From NCBI RefSeq assembly GCF_008831285.2, contig NC_045143.1, forward strand, positions 16,898,464-16,962,463: 64,000 nucleotides of DNA. Direction: 5' to 3'. Under the pieces are notes generated by a model. That model was not told the DNA's origin. It searched no databases and was given only the letters and a program-made list of their open reading frames with translations. The stretch comes from Nymphaea colorata. Its lineage: Eukaryota; Streptophyta; Magnoliopsida; Nymphaeales; Nymphaeaceae. A program made the translations under genes and the position numbers. Below, one piece after another: positions 13,701-24,962 of this stretch; position 1 is the stretch's first letter; every line of letters starts with the position of its first letter.

Positions 13701-16700
13701 ACATGCAAACACGTTGTGTGGTGTCTCCAGAACCTATAACTGGCTTTCTGAGCTGAGTGTACTGCTGAAAATAGTGTGCCTTCATCATTTAATGTCACAC
13801 TTGACATTTCCTGCTTATAGATCCGATATGTTGGATTGAGCAATGAGACACCATATGGTGTAATGAAGTTTTTTCATATTTCTGAAAGTGACAGCCGATA
13901 TCCAAAAATAATTTCCATTCAGGTACTTCTAGTTTGGACATTCATCTTATTTTATGTGTAAAGTTGTAAACATCATCTTGACCTTTCATTTACTGCTGCC
14001 ATTTTGACAGAATTGTTACAACTTACTTTGTCGGAACTTTGATTCTGGTCTGGCTGAATGTTGTCACCATGAGGGGTACTTCCAAAAAATTCTTTTGGAC
14101 TGTTTGATTGGGCATTTTTTTACGTTTCTGAATAATTTATTTTCTGCTTCAATATGAAAAATTCACCTGCTATGATATTTATGTTGATTTCTGTTGACAT
14201 TTTTCAGTTTCACAACTTATAGATATTCATGTATATTCACATAACTGAGATTTCCTTTACATCTTAAGTATTAGCTAGAATACGTGAAGTTGTCCAAGAT
14301 ACATGAAATGCTCTGTGTGGTTGTATGCTTCATGGGCAATTGTATAAAAATTTTAGGTCTGATGTCATCTGCAGATTCTGCACCAACTCGCTATGGGTTG
14401 CCTCAGTCAAATGGTTCGTGGATAAGACTTGCAAAAAATTAGCATGAATGATTGTGAAAGGAAGGTGGAGGAGGAGAAACGACACAGAAATGAAGAATTC
14501 TTCAGCATGTATATAGAATATTTCACGGTTTCACCTTTGCTAACTTGTACATGGACAAGGTGATCCTTAATGGATAAAAGGTACAATGTGAATTTGGAAG
14601 CATGATCTTAATCCTAACTATCTCATAAAAGCTAGACAGAAAAGCCCATCTGCCTCTCCCAATGTTGTAAAAAGCGCATCGTAAGCCATGTCGGCCTGGC
14701 TATAAGATACGCTGTATCATAAAATATCGTAACATATCGTAACCGTATCGTATTTAAAAAAAAATCATAAAAAATAGAAAAAATCATAAAAAATCAGTAA
14801 AAATCAAGAATAATATGTTCTTCATAAAAAACATGTTTTGCAGAATGATAAACTTATTAGTTATTATTGCTATAAAGTTATGGTTCATTATTTCATCACT
14901 CATAAACATCAAAATTCATAACAATATGTCAATATCAATCTAGAAAGCACAACAAGGAACATAACATAAGTACATAACATATCGTAACTGTATTGTAACT
15001 ATAACGTAACGTATCGTAATTGTATCGTACGATACGTGCAATACAGGCACAATACACCACCTGTTTATGATACAGGTGGTCTATGTCACATAGGTACGAG
15101 TATGGGTACAGACCATTTTTAAAAAACTTGGGTACGGGGTTACGGCCGTATACACATGTATATATGTCAAAAAATTTTAAATAAGATAACATATTCACAC
15201 CTAGCAAAAGAGCTGCAACACAGAACCAATAGAAAAATGGATCATTCCAAATAGAAGAAACCTCTCACGAAATGATATATCACACCAATAACTAGGGAAG
15301 ACGCAGAGATGATAAATCTGCAAGTGGAAACTCAAACCGGTTGCCGAACACATTTATCAAGTATCAACACATTGAATAATTCCAAAGCTAGAACCGAACA
15401 TCGATAATAGACACAAAAACAAAAACTATAATCGAAAATAGAAAATAGAAACTAAAACCATAATGAGGAACAAAGGGAATAGAAGAAACCGATGTCTGCC
15501 GTCGTTGGTCGTCGCCGGCGGCGAAGGCAGGGGTGGAACGAAACATCGATAATACACACAAAAACAAAAACTAGAACCAAAAATAGAAAATAGAAACTAA
15601 AACCATAATGAGGAACAAAGGGAACAGAAAAAATGTCTGCCATCGCTGGTCGTCGCTGGCGGCGATGGCAGGGGTGGAGCCGATGAAAATGAAAAGAAAA
15701 AAGACAAACAAAAAAATACCGTGACCGTTCGCCTCCTGTCGTCGCCGATCGCCGTTTGCTGTCGCCGTTGCCGTCACCAGTCACGCCCCCGTCGCTGGTC
15801 GCCGCTGCCGTCGCTTGGTGAGAAGAGAACAGAGAAACCCTTAAACGAAAACATGTTTTAAGGGTTTTGAACTTTCGTTTTTCTAACGTTAAAATGATTT
15901 TAAATGGTAAAATCTAATAATCGTTAAAATTAAAAAATGACACATTTGGACTCGGTCAAAGTTGACCTTGTCCAAAAATGGTCAAAATGACCTTCGGTGC
16001 GTTGACCGTACCCGGTACGGTCAACGCAGCACCTTAGGCATACCGAGTGGCATACCCATACCGGTGTCGTACCGATACCATACATGACGGTACCATACCT
16101 TTGGAGGAGTACCCATGTGACTTAGCAGGTGGTGTATCGTATTCCATTTTTGAAACGCGACGATACGCATCGTACGATATGGCTACGATATGGCCCTGTA
16201 TCATACGATACGTACAACACTGGCCTCTCATAGTAATCTACATAGTTCGGGTGGCTATATCTTTGGTATTGTCATCTTTTCATTATTTCCCACTAGAGAT
16301 GCCACACGTGGAAAGAGGTGCGAAGTTTAGGGTTCTTGTTTATTTCTATTGCAGATTTTGCTTGACCCCTTTGAGAAATGGATGGCAAGTTTAGTTACTT
16401 TGACCTGTCCTTTTATAGCCGTGTGTGGCTGTTTTTTGTAGGTAGGAGTTTCCATGTTTTCCTTCACTACACTACCAACCTTCTCACTAATAGAGATTTT
16501 GCATTCTTGTTCCAGGCTTAGTTTACTGGCGTACAGTCCAATGGCAATGGGGTTGCTTTCAGGGAAGTATTTATATCCTGGTGGAGGCCCACCAGATGCT
16601 CGGATGAATCTGTTTAGAGGTTAGTTTTTTCTAACCCATTCATTGCTTCTGGAGAGTGTGCATGCACATGCACAGGTGGATGGAGGGTATTCTTCATATC

Positions 16701-18010
16701 CAAATGGAGAGTTTTGTTAGGTCTGGAGTTTGCTTCGCTTAAATAGGCTTCTTTGGCCAATTCTGATTCACCAATCTTCTCACAGCTGACTAATCTATTG
16801 TAGCTGATTCATTTGTGTATGCACAATAATTTTTTCTGTTAACCTTCAGTTAACTTAAGATGTCTTTTTAGGCAAATATGCTGAAGGTGAAACTAGATAC
16901 AGCCTATCAAAACAAAATGTTGAAGCTGCCATTGAGGTGAGGAATCTTGTCCATGCTCTAAAACATGTTTCCAGAGCATGGTGCTCTGCAAAGTAGCTTG
17001 CTTTGTCCTATTCAACCTTGAGGGTTAGTCCCCCTTTAATTTGATAGGCTTTCCATAATATAGAAGTTTATGCTAACATACGTGGACAGCATTATTGCAT
17101 ATTCTTACAACATACCTTGATCCAGAATATAGAAGTTATAGGAAGACAGGTACTTGGCTCTCCTATTTTCACTCCAGAATTGCTTTCTTGTTGAAAAATA
17201 TGAAACATTCATGTTCAACCCAACTCTTTGTTTCTTTATAGTTTCATGGTATTCATATCCTTTTTGAGAATAACATAAAAAGGGAACCCAATAGAGCTAA
17301 GTGTACTTATTTAGGACTTTTTAAATACATCTGTGTGCCTCCTATTTGTATGATCTTAATAGTGAACCCAGAGCAGTATCACCCGCTACATTGATCCCCA
17401 ACGTTTAGGGTCTGTGTAGCTTAAGCAAATAATATGTACGCTAATGATCTATGCATTTTCTTTCCTAATTGAGTGTTGCTGTTTGAAAAAGTATCCATGG
17501 TTTTGCAGGCTTACAAACTTCTTGCTGATGCTTATGGTATCCGTCCTGCATGTCTTGCAATTGGTATAGTTTCTACTTTGTACATAATATTAGAACATCT
17601 TAACTATTCCTCATTCTTCTGTATTTCAATTATTATAGAGATCCCTCCCCTCTTCCTTTCCTTCCTCCTCTCTCCCTCTCTTTCTTTCTCTCACACACAC
17701 AGGTGCACACACATATGCACATAACAATTTTGTATTCCAATAAAGTTCCCTCTTGACGAGTATACTGTTGTTTCCTAGTGCCCTTGCCCAGTTAATAGGT
17801 CTGTTGACTCTTTTATTTTCTTTAACGATTTGTCATTTCTTCAATGCAGCGTTTGTCTTAAAGCATCCTCTTGTTGGTAGTGCCATTTTTGGAGCAACGA
17901 AGCAGTGGCAATTGCAGGAGGTCATCAAATCATGTCAGGTTAATCTTTCTGTGGAAATAATGTCTGACATTGATAAAATTCATTCTATGTACCCCAATCC
18001 TTGTCCTTGA
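10785..18010 (+). CDS. Aldo-keto reductase, Tas-like NAD(P)-linked oxidoreductase
   Basis: Complete gene of 11 coding exons: 10785-10942, 11375-11483, 12067-12155, 12848-12904, 13585-13693, 13821-13922, 14011-14075, 16516-16619, 16872-16936, 17509-17563 and 17850-18010. They total 1074 nt, or 357 aa, in frame throughout. The start is the ATG of [18 protein letters not shown]; the upstream in-frame codons have no better ATG. It is an (alpha/beta)8 reductase of aldehydes and ketones using NADPH. The expected catalytic tetrad is visible: Asp49 (NFIDSAEM), Tyr54 (EMYPVPQ), Lys89 (VVLATK) and His134 (YQIHWPDR). The cofactor-binding end is [20 protein letters not shown]. The substrate is unknown and no transit peptide is obvious. 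Intron 7 carries a hAT-like element, and the intron 1 acceptor lies in a tandem duplication. Confidence 0.93.
11291..11380. repeat. 45-bp tandem duplication across a 3' splice site
   Basis: Two adjacent copies (11291-11335 and 11336-11380) differ at only two positions. Each contains a polypyrimidine-poor but complete TAG acceptor, at 11328-11330 and 11372-11374. Exon 2 of the aldo-keto reductase uses the second copy. Confidence 0.93.
14660..16222. mobile_element. Non-autonomous hAT-like DNA transposon in intron 7
   Basis: The element has short terminal inverted repeats, CAATGTTGTA at the left and TACAACACTG at the right, extending imperfectly inward. It is flanked by an 8-bp target-site duplication with one mismatch: GCCTCTCC (14652-14659) and GCCTCTCA (16223-16230). 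The 8-bp duplication and CA(A/G)TG ends fit the hAT superfamily. At 1563 bp with no transposase-like reading frame it must be non-autonomous. Both ends are rich in ATCGTA/TACGAT motifs. The interior holds a 145-bp tandem repeat with GC-rich patches. Confidence 0.85.
15401..15690. repeat. 145-bp tandem repeat inside the hAT-like element
   Basis: Two copies start at TCGATAATA (15401 and 15546). Each has an A-rich half (ACACAAAAACAAAAACTA) and a GC-rich half (TGGTCGTCGC...GGCGGCGA). Copies are close to identical with scattered substitutions. Confidence 0.85.
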
Positions 18011-19210
18011 CTATGGATATTAAATAGAAATTCATATCCGAAAATATAGTAAAGTATGGGCTATTCCGTTTCATCTACTAGCACAATTTTATATGACCAT
18101 GTTGGTCTGCTTCCAAGTTGGAGAAGGCTTATTTGCTTTTGCCTTTGTCTTTTGCTGATCCTGATCGCACAACATGATGGTACTTCTAGTATCTTGCCTC
18201 GTCCTTTTTAACCTTCGGAATCTGATAAAATGGAAAACTACTTTACAAGATAAATCACTATTTCTTTTGGACGTATCAAGCTTACTGAGCATGGAGATGC
18301 ATATTTACCATCTCTTGCACAGGGCAAAACCCTAGTACCTCCTTTTTCATCGCAAAGGTTTTCTCATGGCTTTGCCTAAATGATGCAACACATAAACCCC
18401 AGTATCGGACTCATAACCTCCTTCAGCCTGCAGGCTTTAAGCCAACCCACCTAGTCCATTTTATGAATTCCTTCTAGATGACCAAATCCCTCTTTTGCTT
18501 ACGATTGAATAGTTGACACGCAAGTGAGAAATGTGGTAGCCAAATTGCGCTATGCTTAATTTTCATGGCTAGTCAAGATGGTGCGAATAGCCGTTGTAGA
18601 TAAACTTCATTTGAACAATCGTAGGTGGAATTATTGAAGCGGGTCTCATGCAATTTTTGTGGCGTATGAATTCGACTTAGTGTAAAAGACTGGTAATGAT
18701 AAATAAACGAAAAAAGAAGCAGGACATTCACAAATAGCCCAAAAGAAACATCCGATGCTTTCATTTCCCTCCTTGTATTGATGTCATAATCCACTCCATT
18801 GCTGAATTTACAAATAAAACTCTCCCTCTCCCTGTTAATTGTAAACTCTTTAAACCGACCGGCGACCTGTTATCCAGGTGCACGGAGCTGATCACTTTTA
18901 GAAAAAAGGACCTTTTGAATTGCAATTGTTGGTTGTTGAATTTAATCCATTTCTGTTGCTAACATGACTAACCTGTTGACAGATTAATTGATCTATATTA
19001 AAACTTAGCGTCTTCTGAACACGTTTTCAACTTGAAGAAAGGAAGCGTGGCGAAATAATTTCCGGAAATCACCTAACAAAGATTTTCCTCTTCATATCTA
19101 TTTGTTTCCTATTACGTAGGTTTTCGATAATTCTTCCTTTCTCGTCGTACGGACCTGGTTACATGCAAGACATAGTAGTTGGAGCTCCCCAAGTTATCAA
19201 CTCAATAAAA

Positions 19211-19336
19211 GGAAGATACCCTGAAGAGCCCTAAGTCCTTTTTTTTCTTTGTCCTTGGGGTCTAAGATTGCAAGGGAAGATACCCTGAAGAGGCCTAAGT
19301 TTCTTTATCTTTCTCTTGTCCTTAGGGTCTAAGATC
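19211..19336. repeat. 64-bp tandem duplication
   Basis: Two adjacent copies start at GGAAGATACCCTGAAGAG (19211 and 19275). Each continues through CCTAAGT, a T-rich stretch and TTGTCCTT-GGGTCTAAGAT. Confidence 0.8.
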
Positions 19337-20728
19337 TCCGTTCGGTTCAGAGTAGCACCCACAAAATTAGAATGATTTATAGTCCAACCAGTCCCTGAAA
19401 AAAAAAAAAAAAAACTCATAAGGTACAAATAAAGAAAATAACTGGCCGAAAACTGTGAAAAGACTTTCACCATCAGTAGGAATGATCTGTGAAAGCTGCC
19501 AAGCTTACAGGATAACTTGAGTACGCAACACGTGGTGGGCATCCTTTCAACAGCAGTGCATTTTCTCAAATGGAAGAGGATCTTTTCACCAAGCAGGTGA
19601 GTTTATAACGTGGATGTCAGCATCCTGAAATTATGCTGTCAATAACTCAGATTGAGGCCCGATTCCATAAATTCTTGTAACGAAAATGACTGATCATTAA
19701 ACAGGTAAAATTTTAATGCCCGTTCTGCGTTCACGTCCAACTTCAAGCCTGGACTGAAGCAGAGTATGAATAAAATAAGAAACTCCTTACATTGGTTCGG
19801 CAAAGTGTCAAGTAGAGGAGATCCGTGGAAATGTATAACAGGTAATGGATTCTATATTTCTTTTTCAGTTTCCCTTTAGTCTGGGATGGATATCTTCGTA
19901 GGCTAAAAACCTTCTAATCCATGCATTTCAGGCAACTTGCACGGCTCATACCAGGTTATCAGATGTCTAGATCCGACGAGTAACCAAAAACTTTCCAGCC
20001 AATCCTGTGCTAGAATGTTAAGGTGGAACACCGAATGCTCGAATATAAGAGCACAAGGTGGGCCAGGCACTTGTTCTAATTAACTTCCACCAACCCTGCC
20101 AATCTATCCTCTGGTTGTTCTTATAGCCTCGTCGACGTACGGCATGATGATCCCAATTCCCAAAAGTATGACAGATAAGAGAGACTTGCGAATGCTGTAA
20201 ATCTCGTGTAAGCCTATTCATAATGGAAATTAACCACTTGCGTGTCATCGTGTGCGTAGGAATGACGCCCGAACAGCGTAAAATTTTTTTCCTGTCGTGA
20301 CTGTTTGGAAGAAGAAGACTTCAAAGACCGAAATTGGCATGTATTCATGCGCAACAGAAATTTATCACACTGCGATATCCACATAAACAGTGCTGGTTTT
20401 GTAATTTTTACGCTGCCGAATGAAAACAAAAATCTAGCCATTGCTTTCTTCTTTATCTCTATTTTGTGTCGTTAATTGCAAGGCACAAATGTTTAATGCC
20501 AAAAACAAACATAAGCATCAGATTGTTAGTTCTAGAATGTTCAGTCTCGCTGTGAGGCAAGACATGTTGATGGCAGCCTCTATTTTTCTGATCAGCCTTT
20601 GGATCATGGTTACATTTAAGTGGACTACAGCAATCCAACTCTTGGATTCCAAAGGCCCAGGCTAGAAGTCTCTGTTTTGTCTTCAGTCTATCCCCATTCT
20701 CTAGCAGATCACTGGTCACCTGAAATGC

Positions 20729-20734
20729 CACGTG
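20729..20734 (+). promoter_or_regulatory. G-box (CACGTG) upstream of Rubisco activase
   Basis: The sequence GCCACGTGTC contains a palindromic CACGTG core about 190 bp upstream of the start codon. G-boxes bind bZIP and bHLH/PIF factors and are common in light-regulated photosynthesis promoters. A CCAAT motif follows at 20741-20745. Function is inferred. Confidence 0.5.
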
Positions 20735-20834
20735 TCGGCAACCAATCTTCAGTCTGTGGACGTTAAGGGAAGTTCTAGGCCGACCACACGATTGTCGTCA
20801 ATAGTGAGCACAAGCACGGTACTGAAGTGCTTGA

Positions 20835-20839
20835 TATAA
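20835..20839 (+). promoter_or_regulatory. Candidate TATA box of Rubisco activase
   Basis: TATAA within TTGATATAAGC lies 83-87 bp before the start codon, which would allow a 5' UTR of roughly 50 nt. Confidence 0.45.
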
Positions 20840-20921
20840 GCTAGCGTGGTTTCCACAGTGTTGCTAAAACCGTCACGCCTGAAAGAGTTTGGAATCAGAA
20901 GAGCCTTTCAGCAAAACCCAC

Positions 20922-23900
20922 ATGGCTACCGCCTTCGCCGGCGCCGTTAATGTGGCTACGACGGTACAGCACTCTTCGACTCGATCACTTTGCTTTGTTT
21001 CTTGTTCGCCTTATATTAGAAATTTCCAGATGGTTTGGGTGTGTTTTGTGTCAGATGATGATCGAATTTAGTGGCGTTTTAAAAAGTTAAGATCTTGGAT
21101 TATATGGCCATGTAAGAGATAGCTTCGATTTTACCTTTTGCCTTTTTGGGTGTTTCTCTGCTGAGGGAAAGAAATTTCTCAACTTTACAGTCAACATCTG
21201 CCTTCTGCTGTTTTATATTCCGAGAAGTTACCAGAATATGCTCACAACAGTTCTTGGGAAACGGATGGTGTAATGAACCCAAGAACTGTTGTGGACAACC
21301 GGTCTGTTCCCTTTCTCGTTTTGGGGCAGAAAGAGATTTTCACTCAAAGCTACTAGAGCACCGACTTCTAAGTAGTTGGGAATCTCCCAAACGAAGTCAG
21401 GTTTGATTAATTTCATACTCTATGTTGGTCGACGACGGTTGTCCTCCAACAATAGGATTAGAAATTAAAAAAAAAATTGAATCGTTTTAGATAAATTTAC
21501 TGTTGGTATTACTCTGCTTACCACTTTAAAACTGTTTCCTAACATCAATATCTACTGCTCGGTGCTCACTTCCCGAGTGGTCTATTGAAGCTACTGCTTT
21601 CGAACCCTGCTCTTGATACTGCTTTCCACTGTAAGGCCCTGCAGGGTCCACTCTGCCCTGTGTTGTGCTGCGCTCTGTGGACACATGCTTGGGTTCAATG
21701 GCATAGAATCACATCGCTACGGAAATCGACGTAGGTGGTGCTTTGCATGTGACATCCTGTCCATCTTTATGCCTACATAGATAGATGGCATCAAGAACCT
21801 TGCCGGAAAACTTGTTGACCAGATCAACAAATCTTGAGGAAAGTCGAGGATAAGCGCAATTCCGACAAGGGTTTCCCGTAGGAAACCTTCTGATTTGGTC
21901 CTCTCTAGGCTACGAATCTTGAAATGATCCACCCATGATCTAACCTTGATCGATATTTTCCACGGGTAAATGTATGCCCACTTTTAACAGCGTCGCATAG
22001 TTAATTGACCACCAGTCAGACTGCAACTGATATGACCTCACGATTTGCCTGTGGTGACCGAGTTTAGATGTCCAATCTGAATAACGGCAGAATATACAGA
22101 TTCATGTACGGGCGAACGAAATCTCAACTGTGTTAAGGCTCGTGTGTGAGATACTTGCTAGACTTATTATGTTAGTAGTGCAGAATAAGAATTTATTGGA
22201 ATGGTTCGCCTACTTTAGTTCGTGCATGGTAGTACAGGGGAACAACCTGTCCTTATTTTTTCTATGTGACGGTTTTGACGCTTTATGGTTACTGATTTCT
22301 TCAATCATTCAACTCATATGAGGCTCTTATACATAAGGTAACAGTGCAAAATTTGTCTTTAGGACAGGATAGGTAGTTTTTTGGTCCTCTATGAAGGGTG
22401 AAATTAATTTTACTGATACTGAAACTATGTCGCGTGATGCAGCTGAACAGACCCGGTTCGGGTTCTGTACCATCTGTTTCAAGCTCTTCGTTCTTGGGTA
22501 GCAGCTTGAAAAAGATCAACTCTGGATTGATCAGTGCACGTCCTTCTGCTAGCAACTTTAAGGTGGTAGCAGCAGCACCGGATGCTGATGAAACAAAGCA
22601 GACCGGCAAGGATAGATGGAAGGGGCTTGCCACTGATATTTCAGATGACCAACAAGATATCACAAGAGGAAAGGGAATGGTCGACTCATTGTTCCAGGCA
22701 CCAATGGGGACTGGAACTCACCATGCTGTCTTGAGTTCCTACGAGTACCTCAGCTCTGGGCTTCGGCAGTAAGAACCCCAGCCGATATTTTCATTACACT
22801 GTATTTTGTAAGAAAGAATGGTTAAAGTTCAGGAGGCCCCAAGCTAAAGCGATTAAATTAAGCATCAAACTTTGGCATGTTTTTGCTTTTTAAAGAGTTG
22901 ATGATGTTTGAGAAAATGTTTCTGAGAAACTAATTTCATTTGTCTTTTGCGGAATAAAATTCAGGTACAACTTCGACAACACAATGGATGGATTTTACAT
23001 TGCACCAGCTTTCATGGACAAGCTCATTGTTCACATAGCCAAGAACTTCATGACCTTGCCAGGCATCAAGGTTTGCTTCTTCAGATGTCCCTGCTTCGCT
23101 TCAAATTAAACAAACTGAGTCATTGCTGGGTTAACGGTTTTGTTGTTTTGGTCATCTCAGGTTCCTCTAATTCTTGGTATCTGGGGAGGCAAGGGCCAAG
23201 GAAAATCATTCCAGTGTGAGCTTGTCTTTGCCAAATTGGGAATTAAGTGAGTGACCTTACATTGTTTTTTCCCCCCTTAATCATTTCAATATGTTCTACA
23301 GCTCTCCTGTTCTGTTCTAATGGTTCGTGTTCTGCATTAGCTTGCGAGGCTTGATCTAATTGTATTTAAGTACGATAACAATTTGACTTTTTCTTATGGA
23401 GGCAAGTTGGCGATGAACGTACTCCCTGTTTTCTGAGTGTGTTTGAGTTCATGCTTGTTCTCATGCTTTTTCAACTGTATCTTAATTTGCAGCCCAATCA
23501 TGATGAGTGCTGGAGAATTGGAAAGTGGAGATGCAGGAGAGCCTGCAAAACTCATCAGGCAGCGTTATCGTGAGGCAGCTGATATCGTTAGGAAGGGGAA
23601 GATGTGCTGTCTCTTCATCAATGATCTTGATGCAGGTGCTGGAAGAATGGGTGGCACCACACAGTACACAGTTAACAACCAAATGGTGAACGCTACCCTG
23701 ATGAACATTGCTGATAACCCCACAAATGTACAGCTCCCTGGTATGTACAACAAGCAAGAGAACCCCAGAGTCCCCATCATCGTCACAGGAAATGACTTCT
23801 CAACTCTGTATGCTCCCCTGATCCGTGATGGCCGTATGGAGAAGTTCTACTGGGCACCCACCAGAGATGACCGGGTTGGTGTCTGCCAAGGAATTTTCAG

Positions 23901-24962
23901 GGCTGACAATGTGCCCAACCCGGATGTTGTCGAACTCGTCGACACTTTCCCTGGCCAGTCTATTGGTAAGTCACTAGAATGTAGTAACAAAAGTATGGGA
24001 AATTTTCCATCAGTAGCACATCAAAATTAATCCCTGAGTCACTTCAGTAGTAATTTTATTTGCTACGTGCAGACTTCTTTGGCGCCCTTAGAGCACGAGT
24101 ATATGATGATGAAGTGAGGAAATGGGTATCCAGCATTGGAGTTGAGAACATTGGGAAGAAGCTTGTGAACTCCAAAGAAGGACCACCAACATTCGAAAAG
24201 CCAGCTATGACATTGGAGAAGCTCCTGGAGTACGGCAACATGCTGGTGCAGGAGCAGGAGAATGTGAAGAGAGTGCAGTTGGCTGACAAATATTTGGCGG
24301 AGGCAGCTCTTGGAGACGCCAATGAAGATGCGATTCAAACAGGGGTTTTCTATGGTTAGTGCACTTTTATCCTTAATTTGAGCACTTGCATGGCTGAAAA
24401 ATTTGAAGTTGAAATAAGGAAACATTAGGGGAATCATAGATTCATAAACAAGACTAGCTATTTCGAAATGTCAGACTAACAAACAGACGGGAGTGTGAAA
24501 CTCTGTTGCTAAAAGATATATTTGATACTATGGGGTAGCCCAGTTCTAGATGGAGGCATGTGAACATAAGGTTCTTAAGGAACCTGGATCTGAAAGGACA
24601 GATGTTGGGATTCCTATGTCAAGACACACATGATTTCTGCGAGCATGAACATTCTTATGACATAGAATTGCGGTTCTTAAGCAAGGATTAGAATACCTTA
24701 TCAGGGAAAACAATTTACTGAAAGTTTTTTGTTTCCTGCTTCCTGCTTATTCAAAACTACATTCAATACTCATACAAATCCACCGAAATGCAGTAAAAGG
24801 ATCTATTTACATTAGAGAAGTAGCTCATACTTGCTACATGTTGCAGGCAAAGCAGCCCAGCAAATAAGTATTCCAGTGCCAGAAGGCTGCACCGACCCAA
24901 ACGCAGCAAACTTCGATCCGACGGCCAGGAGCGATGACGGCAGCTGTCTCTATCAGTTTTAG
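20922..24962 (+). CDS. RCA: Rubisco activase, long (alpha, redox-sensitive) isoform
   Basis: Complete gene of seven coding exons: 20922-20963, 22443-22768, 22965-23070, 23161-23246, 23493-23965, 24073-24354 and 24847-24962. They total 1431 nt, or 476 aa. This stromal AAA+ ATPase remodels inhibited Rubisco and releases bound sugar phosphates. A chloroplast transit peptide is split over exons 1 and 2 ([10 protein letters not shown] ... [10 protein letters not shown]). Walker A is GGKGQGKS at 167-174, Walker [10 protein letters not shown] at about 225-233, and the sensor/arginine region is [18 protein letters not shown]. The C-terminal extension carries Cys453 and Cys472 (PEGCTDP ... DGSCLYQF), 19 residues apart like the redox pair of the Arabidopsis long form, so thioredoxin control is expected. 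Retaining intron 6 would end the protein at Gly439. Intron 1 (about 1.5 kb) contains a perfect hairpin at 21243-21293. Confidence 0.97.
21243..21293. repeat. Perfect 16-bp inverted repeat in Rubisco activase intron 1
   Basis: CACAACAGTTCTTGGG (21243-21258) is followed after a 19-nt loop by its exact reverse complement (21278-21293). The transcript would fold into a strong stem-loop. Confidence 0.9.

Larger units (their letters stand above)
18011..20921. other. Intergenic region upstream of Rubisco activase
   Basis: No coding sequence is supported. It holds the aldo-keto reductase 3' UTR at its left, a short tandem duplication at 19211-19336, and the Rubisco activase promoter at its right (G-box and TATA listed separately). 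Confidence 0.6.

Noticed and set aside
15452-15784. Minus-strand reading frame of 110 residues
   Set aside because: It is a by-product of the tandem repeat inside the hAT-like element; the translation is repetitive and matches no transposase I know.
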